NCBI RefSeq assembly: GCF_014256275.1
Contig: NZ_JACCFE010000002.1
Coordinates: 62,001-126,000, forward strand
Origin: Rhodococcus sp. 4CII
GTDB taxonomy: Bacteria > Actinomycetota > Actinomycetes > Mycobacteriales > Mycobacteriaceae
DNA length: 64,000 nucleotides
Direction of reading: 5' to 3'
Shown: positions 27,235-36,222 of the stretch, piece after piece
How positions within the stretch are numbered: the stretch's first letter is position 1
Layout: each line of letters starts with the position of its first letter
Notes under the pieces: model-generated
Seen by the model: the letters and a program-made list of their open reading frames with translations, nothing else
Database searches by the model: none
What the model was told of the DNA's origin: nothing
Position numbers and translations under genes: made by a program

Positions 27235-29553
27235 TCACTCGGCGAGTGCGCGGCTCAGCCAGCGAATGTCATCCGTGTGACGGGTCGGTACGACCGAGGA
27301 GGCGAACGCCGCCGAGCAGCTCGGGCAGGACAGCTGACGGAACACCACGTCGTCGTCGACGTAAAGGGAGGTGTCCTCAACGATTCGCGGTCCGGCTTCA
27401 CTGGGCTTGCCGTCGTACGTGAGCACCGACAGCGGCTGCTCGTGATCCGCTCCGAGCACCGCCGAGCAGTGGACGCAGATCACACCAGGACCATCGGCGG
27501 TCTCGGCCAGTGCCAGGTTGTCGTCGAGACGACGAGTCCGCGTCACCGAATCCGGCGAAGCCGGGCCGTACGACGAGACCTGTGGCGAGCGGGACTTACG
27601 CGTGGACAGGATGTCCGTTCGCCGCGCGTTCGTCGCGTTTGTGTCCACCGCGAGCGCGTCGTCGAGGACGACGCCATAGAGTTCGCGAGCTGCGTCCGTG
27701 CTGACGTAGCCGTCGCGAACATCCTTGGCGACGGCATCGGGTTCGCGGAAGAGTGGATCGCCGTATCCGCCGCCGCCCTGCCAATGCATCTCGAACACAT
27801 CCCCGGGCGCGAGGTAGGTGCGCCCATAGCAGGGGCAGAGCTCGGTCGTGCCGTCGAGCTGGTCGATGGTCGAGGGGATCTGCCCGTTAGCCAGCATCTC
27901 CTGCAGACCACCGTAGCGGATGATCGTCTCGCGGCCGGAGTTGCCGGGATAGCCGCCGGAGAGACCGCTGTTCTGACTCACTGCCTTACCTGCCGAGGCA
28001 AGCACCAGACCCATCGGCGTACTGGTGCCGTGCGGAACGAGTGCAAGCGAGGCGCTGACGCCGCCGCGGTGACGGCCGGGGCCGCCGGAGTCGATCTCTT
28101 CACGCCGCCAGAGGGCGAGCACCGGGTACATCAGTTCGGTCATCTCGACGTCGGGCACCCGGCCCATCGGGATGCCGAGGAGTCCGCCGGTGTCCATTCC
28201 GTCGGCGTGGGGCTGGGCGCCGAAACCACCGGCCATCGGTTCCATCATGATCGACAGAAACGGAACCGAGGCACCGTTGCGCTCGTCCAAGCCGGCGATG
28301 ACGGCGGTGTCCCACGTACCGCAACACGTGGCCTGAACGTGCCCGTTGGTCACATCCGCTGTCTCGAGCATGTTCGACAGGCACTCTGCGACAAGGTTGC
28401 CGGTCAGCCAAGCAGGACCGATCGGTGCGCGGCTCACCGCAGCGGGGAACGTTGCGTTGTTGATCGTTCCCTCTTCGGTGATGATGTCGAAGCAGCGCAT
28501 GATTCCGCCGGTGGACCAGGGAATATCACCCGATAAGTGGGGGAGCACTGCCAGCATGATGCCGCCTCGCAGTCCGGCGTAGGTGCAGTTGATCACCCCC
28601 GAGCTCGGGTCGGTGCCGGTGAAATCGAATGTCAGGTGATCGGCGGCCTTGGTCATGGTGACGGTGATGCCATGTACGCCGCGGTCGCCCTCGTGGGACT
28701 GATCCTGGTATCCGGTTGCGCTCCATTTGCCGTCCGGCACGCTGGTCAGCTTGCTCCGCAGACGGGACTCGGCGTCGTTCATCATCCGCTTCATCACGGC
28801 CTTGACCGTGTCGGCACCGTAGTGGTCGATGATCTGCAACAGCTGGTTGCGGCCGACGGTGTTGGCGCCGACCTTCGCGCGCAGATCGAGTCCGACCATC
28901 ATCGGTACGCGCGAGCGGCGTACCCACATGTCGGCGATGTCTTCCTGCACGACGTTGCCACGCACGACCTTTACCGGCGGGGTCGGCAGTGCCTCGGAGA
29001 ATACGTCTTCTGCTGCCGGAGAGAACGACCCGAGACCGACACCGCCCAGGTCGGCCTGGTGAGCGACTGCGCTCGTCCAGGCGAAGAGCTTGCCTTCGTG
29101 GAAGATCGGCTGGTAGACCATCGCGTCGTTCTGGTGCAGTCCGCCGCCCACCCAAGGGTCGTTGCAGAGGAACATATCGCCCTCTTCGATGCCCGGGTTG
29201 ACAACGCGATTCTGCAGAGTCCAGTAGATGGCCAGGTCGACAGCGCCGACGAGCATGGTGTTGTACAGGCCCACCTGAACTTCTTGTCCGAGTTCGTCGC
29301 TCAGGGCGAAGTCGAAGTCGTTGGCATCGGTCACGATCGGGGAGCCGCTCATACGCATGAGAGCTTCGCCCATCTCGTTGGTGACCGACCACAGGCGATG
29401 TCGTACCACTTCGTACGTCAGGGGGTCGATGTTGCGGACCTGCTCATCGGTGACGGTGTGCACCGGGATGAGCGATTTGAGGGAATCATTCAGTTCGCCC
29501 GGGTCGACTGGGCGGCTGATGAACTTGTCGGATCCGAGGACTGGCATTGGCAT
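27235..29553 (-). CDS. HyuB/acetone-carboxylase-alpha-like subunit with C-terminal zinc-ribbon-like tail
   Basis: A 772-residue hydantoinase B family protein (TYEVVRHRLWSVTNEMGEAL, FSDPWVGG-type CNDPWVGGGLHQND, GGGGYGDPL). In this family HyuB-like chains act with HyuA-like ATPases as ATP-dependent hydantoinases, 5-oxoprolinases or ketone carboxylases (acetone, acetophenone). The last 80 residues carry Cys693-x2-Cys696 and Cys743-x2-Cys746, an arrangement expected of a small zinc-binding module and reminiscent of the separate gamma subunit of acetone carboxylase. The start at 29553 follows GGAG. It begins nine bases after HyuA. Which reaction applies cannot be decided by sequence reading; ketone carboxylation fits the neighbouring CoA ligase, thiolase and MaoC. 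Confidence 0.85.
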   Translation of the reverse strand: MPMPVLGSDKFISRPVDPGELNDSLKSLIPVHTVTDEQVRNIDPLTYEVVRHRLWSVTNEMGEALMRMSGSPIVTDANDFDFALSDELGQEVQVGLYNTMLVGAVDLAIYWTLQNRVVNPGIEEGDMFLCNDPWVGGGLHQNDAMVYQPIFHEGKLFAWTSAVAHQADLGGVGLGSFSPAAEDVFSEALPTPPVKVVRGNVVQEDIADMWVRRSRVPMMVGLDLRAKVGANTVGRNQLLQIIDHYGADTVKAVMKRMMNDAESRLRSKLTSVPDGKWSATGYQDQSHEGDRGVHGITVTMTKAADHLTFDFTGTDPSSGVINCTYAGLRGGIMLAVLPHLSGDIPWSTGGIMRCFDIITEEGTINNATFPAAVSRAPIGPAWLTGNLVAECLSNMLETADVTNGHVQATCCGTWDTAVIAGLDERNGASVPFLSIMMEPMAGGFGAQPHADGMDTGGLLGIPMGRVPDVEMTELMYPVLALWRREEIDSGGPGRHRGGVSASLALVPHGTSTPMGLVLASAGKAVSQNSGLSGGYPGNSGRETIIRYGGLQEMLANGQIPSTIDQLDGTTELCPCYGRTYLAPGDVFEMHWQGGGGYGDPLFREPDAVAKDVRDGYVSTDAARELYGVVLDDALAVDTNATNARRTDILSTRKSRSPQVSSYGPASPDSVTRTRRLDDNLALAETADGPGVICVHCSAVLGADHEQPLSVLTYDGKPSEAGPRIVEDTSLYVDDDVVFRQLSCPSCSAAFASSVVPTRHTDDIRWLSRALAE

Positions 29554-29562
29554 GGCGAGCTC

Positions 29563-31662
29563 CTAGTTGGTAATTATCAGGTTGCCGAGGCTGTCGACCG
29601 TGCCTGTGCGCTTGTGCGGAATGACGACTGTGGTGGTCGGCACCTCGATGATCGCGGGCCCGTGGATGACGTGACCGGCACCCAACTTCGAATAGTCGTA
29701 GACGGGAGTATCGACGAATCCGATTTCGAGATCGAGCGAAACCGGGCGGGCCTCCTTGATCGCACTGGAAGAATCACTGCTGGGTGCGGCGGCGAGCGGC
29801 GGCAGCTGGGGCGCGGTGCCGAGAACGCCGGTGCCACGAACGCGATAGGTGATCGACTGAATACCTGCCTCACGGAAACCTGTTCCCTCGCCGTATAATT
29901 CGGCGTAGCGACGCTCGAAAAGCGTGACCACCTCTTCGAGCGCCTTCGGGAAATCGTCGTGGTCCGGGACCTCGACGGGGACCTCGGCCAGCTGCATCGC
30001 GTAGCGCATGTCGATCTCGCGAGTGAGGTCGACGTGGTCGAACTTCACGTCCTGGCGGTCGATTCCCGCGAGTACCTGCTCTTCGAGGTCCTTGAAAACC
30101 TTGTCCACCGACTCGGGGTCGAACGGCGCGAATGCAGGGTCGGACATCTCGCGGGTGAGAACGACGTTGGAAGAGGCCAGCCCGAATGCCGAGAACGCAG
30201 AGGCGACGGCACCCAGGGGGATGACCACCTCTCTGACATTGAGTGCGGCTGCGTAAGCGGCGCAGAACGCCGGCCCCGATCCGCCGAAGGCGTAGAGCAC
30301 GAAATCGCGGGGATCCTTGCCGGCCTCGACGACGGTCTTGCGGAGCAGATCGCCCGTCTGCGCGGTCTGGGCGGCGTAGATCGCTGCTGCGGCGTCCTCG
30401 ATCGACAGGCCGAGAGGTTCGGCGATCCGGGTCCGGATCGCCTCACGCGAGCGCTCCTTGTTCAGCGCTTTCTTCCCGCCCAGCAAACCGGTCTCGGGCA
30501 GGATGCCGAGTACGAGGTTTGCGTCGGTGTTGGTCGGCTCGGTGCCGCCCTGGTCGTAGCAGGCAGGGCCGGGTACGGCCTGCGCGCTCTTCGGTCCGAT
30601 CCGCAGGTTACGGCCTTCGTCGACCCAGGCGATGGCACCGCCGCCGGAACCGATGGCGTCGACTTTAAGCGTCGGAACGTTGATGGGATGGTGGTTGATG
30701 ACCGTCACCGAGTCGCGAACCGGCTCCCCGCCGACGATCAGGCCGGTGAGGAAGGTGGTACCGCCGACGTCGGTGGCGATAACATTGGAGTGCCCGAGCT
30801 GCTTGGCCAGCGCCATCGATCCGATGACACCGCCGGTCAGAACCGAACCGACCGTTGAGATGGCCTGGTCGGGTGCCTCGGCTGCCGTAACGGCGCCGCC
30901 GCTGCTCTGCATCACCAGCAGGGGTCCGGTCAGCCCGCGTGCGTCGAGCTCGCCCTGCAGGTGGTCGAGGTAGCTGCGCAGCCCCGGGCCGACCTGGGTG
31001 CTCATGATGGTAGTCGAGTGCCTCGCGAATTCACGGATTCGCGGGCTGACTTCGCTGGAGAGCGCCACGAACACGTCGGGATCGATCTCGTGGATCAGGT
31101 CCTTTATCCGCAGTTCGTGCTGCGGATTCCGAAACGACCAGAGCAGCGACACTGCGATCGCACGCACGCCGTGGCCGATGAGTGTGCGGATGCGGTCGCG
31201 GCACTCGTCCTCGTCGAGGGCGACGACGATGTTACCGTCGCGATCGATTCGTTCGGTCACCTCTTTGGCCAGGTGCTTGGCCAGCAGCTTGTGGTTCTTG
31301 TCCTGCATGATCGGGTTCTGCAACTCGTACGAGCCGCGGCCGAGGAAGCGGCCTTCGACGTTCATGATGAAAATCGAGTCGCGGTGGCCCTTGGTGGCGA
31401 TGAAGCCCACGTCCGGGACATTGCCCATCACCAGCGCATTGAGCGAGGACGTCGTTCCGTGCGCGATGTGGTGCGTGTCGGCCAGCATCTCTTCGGTGGA
31501 GATCTCCAGCTGGGCCGAGAGCTGCTCGAGGGTCTCGAGGACACCCACCGAGTAGTCAGGCGGCGTCGACGGGGCCTTCGCGGCGACGAGAGTTCCGGCA
31601 CCGTCGTCGAGGACGGCGTCCGTGAAGGTACCTCCCACATCAATTCCGATGACATACGACAT
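29563..31662 (-). CDS. HyuA/acetone-carboxylase-beta-like ATPase subunit
   Basis: A 699-residue hydantoinase A family protein with the ASKHA-type phosphate loop GIDVGGTFTDAVL at its N-terminus, TDVGGTTFLTGLI and FGGSGPAFCAAYAAAL further on. It supplies ATP-dependent activation (carbonyl or enol phosphorylation) to its HyuB partner, which follows nine bases downstream. The ATG at 31662 is chosen over one at 31725 because GGAG precedes it and the family starts with this motif. An operator-like site is located about 90 bases upstream. Confidence 0.88.
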   Translation of the reverse strand: MSYVIGIDVGGTFTDAVLDDGAGTLVAAKAPSTPPDYSVGVLETLEQLSAQLEISTEEMLADTHHIAHGTTSSLNALVMGNVPDVGFIATKGHRDSIFIMNVEGRFLGRGSYELQNPIMQDKNHKLLAKHLAKEVTERIDRDGNIVVALDEDECRDRIRTLIGHGVRAIAVSLLWSFRNPQHELRIKDLIHEIDPDVFVALSSEVSPRIREFARHSTTIMSTQVGPGLRSYLDHLQGELDARGLTGPLLVMQSSGGAVTAAEAPDQAISTVGSVLTGGVIGSMALAKQLGHSNVIATDVGGTTFLTGLIVGGEPVRDSVTVINHHPINVPTLKVDAIGSGGGAIAWVDEGRNLRIGPKSAQAVPGPACYDQGGTEPTNTDANLVLGILPETGLLGGKKALNKERSREAIRTRIAEPLGLSIEDAAAAIYAAQTAQTGDLLRKTVVEAGKDPRDFVLYAFGGSGPAFCAAYAAALNVREVVIPLGAVASAFSAFGLASSNVVLTREMSDPAFAPFDPESVDKVFKDLEEQVLAGIDRQDVKFDHVDLTREIDMRYAMQLAEVPVEVPDHDDFPKALEEVVTLFERRYAELYGEGTGFREAGIQSITYRVRGTGVLGTAPQLPPLAAAPSSDSSSAIKEARPVSLDLEIGFVDTPVYDYSKLGAGHVIHGPAIIEVPTTTVVIPHKRTGTVDSLGNLIITN

Positions 31663-31751
31663 GTAGGGCTCCTGAGGCTTCAATGTGACGGTCCGAGAGA
31701 AGTGGGCGTCGGGGGTGTGATGCACATCATCTTGTCGTCAGCGGTGACTAA

Positions 31752-31770
31752 TTGTCAACACAACTGACAG
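31752..31770. promoter_or_regulatory. Putative operator upstream of hyuA
   Basis: TTGTCAACACAACTGACAG: an inverted pair TTGTCA / TGACAG, and on the minus strand TGTCA-GTTG-TGTTG, close to the TGTCA-N4-TGTCA pattern of the other promoters in the cluster. Confidence 0.5.
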
Positions 31771-31896
31771 GAAAACTTTCGACACGCATGCCGCCGTGAC
31801 ACCACGGACACCCCAGCAATGCCGAGGTCGCCAGGCGGGATTGCGCCGGGCGACCTCCGCTTCCAAGAGTGGAGTTTGCCGCGGGAGCGATGGGCT

Positions 31897-32743
31897 TCAG
31901 AGGTGGGTCGAGCCGCGAGTTGCAGCCTCGACGATGTGTCGAACCTGATCGGTCATGCTGTCGGTACCCGAGGCGAGACTCTTGTCGCTGATCGAATCCC
32001 ATTGCCGAGCGACGTCTTCTGGCGCCCTCGCATCGACGGGCAGAAACGCTCCCTGCGCTTCGACCATGGCGCTGACCGCGAAGGTCCCGCCGCCCGCACC
32101 GAGAATCGTTTTCGTCGGCGCGTCGTCGGAGACGAGAAACAGCGCGCCCGCCGTGATGGACTCCGGCGTGAGCAGGCTGGCCGTTTCGGCGTCGAAGATG
32201 TCCTCGGTCATCCCCGTTGCGGCGAGAGGTGCGAGGGCATTGACCCGAATCCCTTTCGGCTTGCCTTCGATCGCGAGGACGTTCATGAGCCCCACCAGGG
32301 CGGACTTGGCGGCCCCGTAGTTCGCCTGGCCGAAGTTGCCGTATATGCCCGAGGCTGAAGTGGTCATCAGGATTCGGCCGTAGCCCTGCGAGATCAGGTG
32401 CTCCCACGCGGCTTTGCAGGTGTGCACCGCTCCCATCAGGTGAACGTCGAGGACACGGCGGAAGTCATCGAGGTTCGCTTTACGGAATGTCGAATCCCGC
32501 AGGATCCCAGCGTTGTTGATCACGATGTCGACCCTCCCCACTCTCCAACCGTCCGATCGGTCATCGCGACGATCTGGTCATAGTCCGTCACATCACTGTG
32601 GTCGGCCACAGCCGACCCTCCTAACGCGGTAATTCGGCGACGACGCGTGCCCCGCGCGCGGCCAGGGCGTGAGCGTGTGCCCGGCCCAGTCCCCCGCCTG
32701 CTCCGGTCACGATCGCGACCTGCCCGTTAAAATCGATGGTCAT
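31897..32743 (-). pseudogene. Short-chain dehydrogenase (3-hydroxyacyl-CoA dehydrogenase type), N-terminus damaged
   Basis: The start at 32743 reads MTIDFNGQVAIVTGAGGGLGRAHAHALAARGARVV, then about 30 residues expected at this point are missing and a stop follows. Sequence resumes in another frame (GGSAVADHSDVTD), shifts once more near 32525, and is then continuous with VDIVINNAGILRDSTF, SASGIYGNFGQANYGAAKSAL and the C-terminus to 31897. The type is that of the dehydrogenase domain of multifunctional beta-oxidation enzymes, acting on (3R)-hydroxyacyl-CoA. It would have been the first gene of the minus-strand cluster. A second in-frame ATG at 32541 could give a truncated protein without the cofactor loop. 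Confidence 0.75.
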
Positions 32744-32793
32744 CAGCACTCCCTGCTTCGAGTCGACTCGCTACCGCCGGAGCCGAGCAAATT

Positions 32794-32811
32794 ATTGACA
32801 TAAGTGACAGA
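32794..32811. promoter_or_regulatory. Putative operator between the divergent SDR and TetR genes
   Basis: ATTGACATAAGTGACAGA; on the minus strand it reads TGTCA-CTTA-TGTCA, an exact match to the pattern at the monooxygenase promoter. It sits in the 190-base space between the SDR (start 32743) and the TetR gene (start 32934), as expected for an autoregulating TetR. Confidence 0.65.
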
Positions 32812-32933
32812 CTTTCGTCACCGCGGATGATATTATCGGACATCGAGGGCCTGCTGACAGCGCAATTTGTCGGCAGCGGGCTGGTCGACTACGCCACTCC
32901 GACAACGAACGACCATGAGGACAGGGTTCACAT

Positions 32934-33728
32934 ATGACGCGCGAGGACAAAGCGGTTGAACGCAGATCCCGCCGCGGGGTCGATTACGTCGCGACGCAAT
33001 CGACCCGCGTCGATGCGCGTGGCGAGGCCCACACTGGCCCACGCCGCGAACTTGTCGAAAAGCAGATCTTCGCTCAGGCCACGCGCTTGTTCGCCGAACG
33101 CGGATTCGCCAGAACCACATTGCAAGACATAGCCGACGCCACAGGTCTCACGCGCCCCGCGCTGTACCACTACGTTGCCAACAAGGATGAACTACTCGCG
33201 CGCCTAGTGTCCGAAACCACGCAAACTCCGGCCGATCACCTCCGAAAGATCAACGACCGCCTCGATCTCCGCCCCTCGGAAAGGCTTCGCAGTATGGCCA
33301 CCACGATCGCCCTTCATCAAGCGCGGAATCCCAATCAATTCCAGCTTATCGTTCGATCCGAAGCCGAACTGCCCCCGTACCTCGCCAGAACATTCGAGCA
33401 GGGTCGACGTCAGGTACTAAAGGAATTCATTCGCGTTATCGAAGACGGCATCAGCGCCGGCGAATTAAGACCCATTGATTCCAGATCGGCAGCCCTGGGC
33501 ATTATCGGCATGCTCAATTGGATAGCATGGTGGCACCAACCAGGGAACGCGCGCAACGACGAAACTGTCGCTAAACAACTCGGCGACATGGCCGGACGCT
33601 CCCTGGAGCGCGGCCACGGAAGCGACGGGCCAGTAGCGGAGGACGGCCCCGCCCGCGCAATTGCCAGACTCCGTGAAGACGTCGACTACCTCGAACGCCT
33701 AATTGCCGGGGCTGGCAGGTCAACGTAG
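32934..33728 (+). CDS. TetR-family regulator, probable controller of the minus-strand cluster
   Basis: A 264-residue TetR protein. The helix-turn-helix is TTLQDIADATGLTRPALYHYVANKDELLARLV; the C-terminal domain includes IIGMLNWIAWWHQPGNARND, closely like the TetR encoded at 20336-21127. A C-terminal region IARLREDVDYLERLIAG could form a short coiled coil, also present in the paralogue (VARLENDIAQLRRSL). It is divergent from the cluster and shares an intergenic space holding TGTCA-N4-TGTCA. From position and motif, it is the best candidate for the protein that binds the four related sites. The ligand is unknown. Confidence 0.85.
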   Translation: MTREDKAVERRSRRGVDYVATQSTRVDARGEAHTGPRRELVEKQIFAQATRLFAERGFARTTLQDIADATGLTRPALYHYVANKDELLARLVSETTQTPADHLRKINDRLDLRPSERLRSMATTIALHQARNPNQFQLIVRSEAELPPYLARTFEQGRRQVLKEFIRVIEDGISAGELRPIDSRSAALGIIGMLNWIAWWHQPGNARNDETVAKQLGDMAGRSLERGHGSDGPVAEDGPARAIARLREDVDYLERLIAGAGRST

Positions 33729-35131
33729 CCAATAATAAGACGGTGCGTACTGCTTCACTAAAGCCACACCGTATGCGCCGATAATTCGTTCCTATGTCGG
33801 GTTTGGCTTGTGGGGCCGAGTGCCAGCTGCGAAATGTCGAAGTACTACGTTGAGAACTGATATGCAGAGATACCAATAGCCGGGCGAGAGGAGGCCCGGT
33901 TGGACCGACCGCCAAACCCGCCCGATCGACGCGGTCCTCGACGACGCCGGCCAGCACGTCCCCGCCATCGTCGAGCAGTTCGTCCTGCCCTTCCGCGGAC
34001 CCGCGCGCGCACGCCACGCGCGAGGTCGAGGCACACCTGGACCAGACTCGGCTCTCCTGGATCGGAGTCCACAAGCCAAGGACCTCTTCTATTACCGCAT
34101 CCAGTCTCCAGTGATCGTCGCCGGGCTCGACCACCACTGCGGAGTCTCTCGACTACGCCACCCCTATGCGCTTCCAGGTCCACACGGTGCTAAGCACCCA
34201 CACGGCAACGACTGCGGTCGAGCACTGGCTCGCCATCGGCAGGCCGCCCATGCCGAGGTCTCGGGGATGAGCGTTGGGATTGCCGAGACGCGGCACAGGA
34301 TCGCAAACCTGCTGTTCGCCTACCACGAGCCGACCGCAAGTACGTCGAAGCGGTCGCCGCACTGCTCGGTACAGCGCACGTCCGGGTCCCCGCCGGGGCT
34401 GCTCCGACCCGGACGGAGCCGGGCGCTTCCTCGTCAGGCTCTGGAGCGCCCCTTGGGCCAGCGGACGACATGAGCCCCCATTGTCGACCGGTCCGAGGAA
34501 CCCAGAGCATGGAGTGCGACCGCCCCCTAACCCACTGTGCAGATACGAACTGCTCGTCGAGGGCACTGATTGGTCCATCCGCGAGCTGATGGTCGGCCCG
34601 GGCCTGGACCGCAGGGGGCCGCTGCGGTCGAACGCACGGTGACCGCGGTGGCACACCGTTTTCAATCACGTCGGCCGATTCGCCGCCCACTACCGCGGGT
34701 GATTGGCCGATCTTCGTGGACTCCCACGACGTCCGGCGCGCGTACTTCAACAGACCCGAACACCCGGCAGTGGCACCAACTGGACTGGGAACACGGGACG
34801 TGTCTGCATCAGCAGTTCAACGACCGCCTTGATCTCGCCAAACGCGTCAGCGTCCGCGAGCACCGCCACCCCGAGTGTGGGTGAATCACAGCTTGGACAT
34901 ACCTGCCCTGCGAGAGGGCGCTCCGCCGCTGGTGCCTGATGCGGTGGGGACATCGAACATCCCCACCGATCGATGGTGGTTCAGGGCCGCCTGACAGTCG
35001 ACAGGCCATCAACGCACATAGATTCACGGTCAACAGCGACCGGCATGGTTAGAAGGGTTCAAAAATTATCACTGCCGGCTCGGTGGCGGTATGGTGTCGA
35101 GGATCGTGCGGCTCTACAAGCACCGCCACAG
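33729..35131 (+). pseudogene. Degraded stretch with remnants of two genes
   Basis: No intact gene is present. Around 33910-34230, plus-strand pieces in shifting frames (PAIVEQFVLPFRGPARARHA, LDQTRLSWIGVHKP, FYYRIQSPVIVAG, MRFQVHTVLST) resemble the C-terminal part of DUF3500 proteins. Around 34267-34700, pieces (RIANLLFAYHE, DRKYVEAVAALLGTAHVRVP, ELLVEGTDWS, VGRFAAHYRG) resemble a SnoaL/NTF2-like protein. Frames change every 50-150 bases, and the assignments are from memory of family patterns. I see nothing recognisable in 34720-35120. Confidence 0.35.
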
Positions 35132-35179
35132 CACAGCACACTACGGTCGCTTGCTCTGGGTCGACCGTAGTGTGCTGTG
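35132..35179 (-). terminator. Hairpin terminator after the SDR gene
   Basis: An 18-bp perfect stem, CACAGCACACTACGGTCG (35132-35149) with its complement at 35162-35179 and a 12-base loop. It lies directly after the stop of the minus-strand SDR. There is no clear T-run, as is common in actinobacterial terminators. Confidence 0.75.
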
Positions 35180-35180
35180 A

Positions 35181-36005
35181 TCAGCCGAGGCTGAAGCCAC
35201 AATCAATCTTGAGATCCTGGCCTGTCACGTAGCGTGCCTCCTCACTGACTAGGAACGCCACCGCATTGGACACGTCGTTCGCTTCCACCCATGGAAAAGG
35301 CATGGGGCTGATCGAGAAGGCCTCTTCCGCTTGTTTCGGTGTGGGAGTTTCGATGTCAGGCAGGAACAAACGGTACATGGCCTCGTTGTGAATCATCTTC
35401 GTGTTTACCATGCTCGGGCTGACAGTATTGACGCGAATCAGGTGCGGTGCCAATTCGAGCGCCAATGCTCGCATCAGGCCCACAACACCGGCCTTGGCGG
35501 CGACGTAGTGAGCGGAGTTTTGCATAGGACGCGTGCCCAGCGCCGAGCCGGTGAAAACCATTGCACCCGACCCAGCCTCAATCAGGTAGGGCACGGCGTT
35601 GCGGGCAGTGTTGTACACGCCGGTCAAGTTGATGTCGACTACGTCGCCCCACATGCCAGGTCCCAGATCGGCAATGGGGGCGTTGCTGACGATTCCAGCG
35701 TTCGCGACCACTATGTCGAGACGACCGAGTTCTGCGACACCGTCGCTCAGCGCCGCCGCGACCGCCTCGTTGTCGCGAACGTCGGCGATTCGGAACACGA
35801 TTCGCCTGTCCAGCTTCTCCACGAGTGCGACCGTCTCATCGAATTCATCCCGGGTGGCCATCGGGTAAGCGGCGGAATGCACGTCAGCGCACGAATCGAC
35901 AGCGATGATGTCGGCTCCCTCCTCGGCGAGCCGGACCGCATGACTACGGCCTTGTCCACGGGCCGCTCCGCTGACGAAGGCGACCTTTCCAGCAAGACGT
36001 TCCAT
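35181..36005 (-). CDS. Mycofactocin-coupled SDR-family oxidoreductase
   Basis: A 274-residue classical-fold SDR. The cofactor loop is SGAARGQGRSHA, the active site Ser in FTGSALG, and Tyr-x3-Lys in AHYVAAKAG; the GAARGQGRSHA signature and length fit the mycofactocin-coupled SDR family, whose bound NAD is recycled by mycofactocin rather than exchanged. The start at 36005 follows AAGGAG. It stands alone between a degraded region and an IS630 remnant. It is similar to the two SDRs at 49088 and 49914. Probable role: oxidation of a secondary or cyclic alcohol. Confidence 0.88.
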   Translation of the reverse strand: MERLAGKVAFVSGAARGQGRSHAVRLAEEGADIIAVDSCADVHSAAYPMATRDEFDETVALVEKLDRRIVFRIADVRDNEAVAAALSDGVAELGRLDIVVANAGIVSNAPIADLGPGMWGDVVDINLTGVYNTARNAVPYLIEAGSGAMVFTGSALGTRPMQNSAHYVAAKAGVVGLMRALALELAPHLIRVNTVSPSMVNTKMIHNEAMYRLFLPDIETPTPKQAEEAFSISPMPFPWVEANDVSNAVAFLVSEEARYVTGQDLKIDCGFSLG

Positions 36006-36222
36006 TGATTTCTCCTTCGATTCGAAATGATTCTCGAATGCTCACCGGGAAAGCCGGCAAGTTGTGTGACCGTCGTTCGAACACCGAAGCTGTTACCGCT
36101 GACATGTCCATCCCCCATCCCGGTCCGACTAGATCAGGACGAACAACCGGGCGTAGAGAACGCGACGTCAGAATTGCCGGAAGAGGGCTCCCGTTGAGCT
36201 CCAGGCTATGACACTGATCACA

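Noticed and set aside
28537..29898. A 453-codon plus-strand frame opposite hyuB and hyuA
   Set aside because: Antisense shadow spanning the ends of two recognised genes; no domain.
27235..31662. Firm naming as acetone or acetophenone carboxylase
   Set aside because: HyuA/HyuB chains also include hydantoinases and 5-oxoprolinases; sequence reading alone cannot decide.
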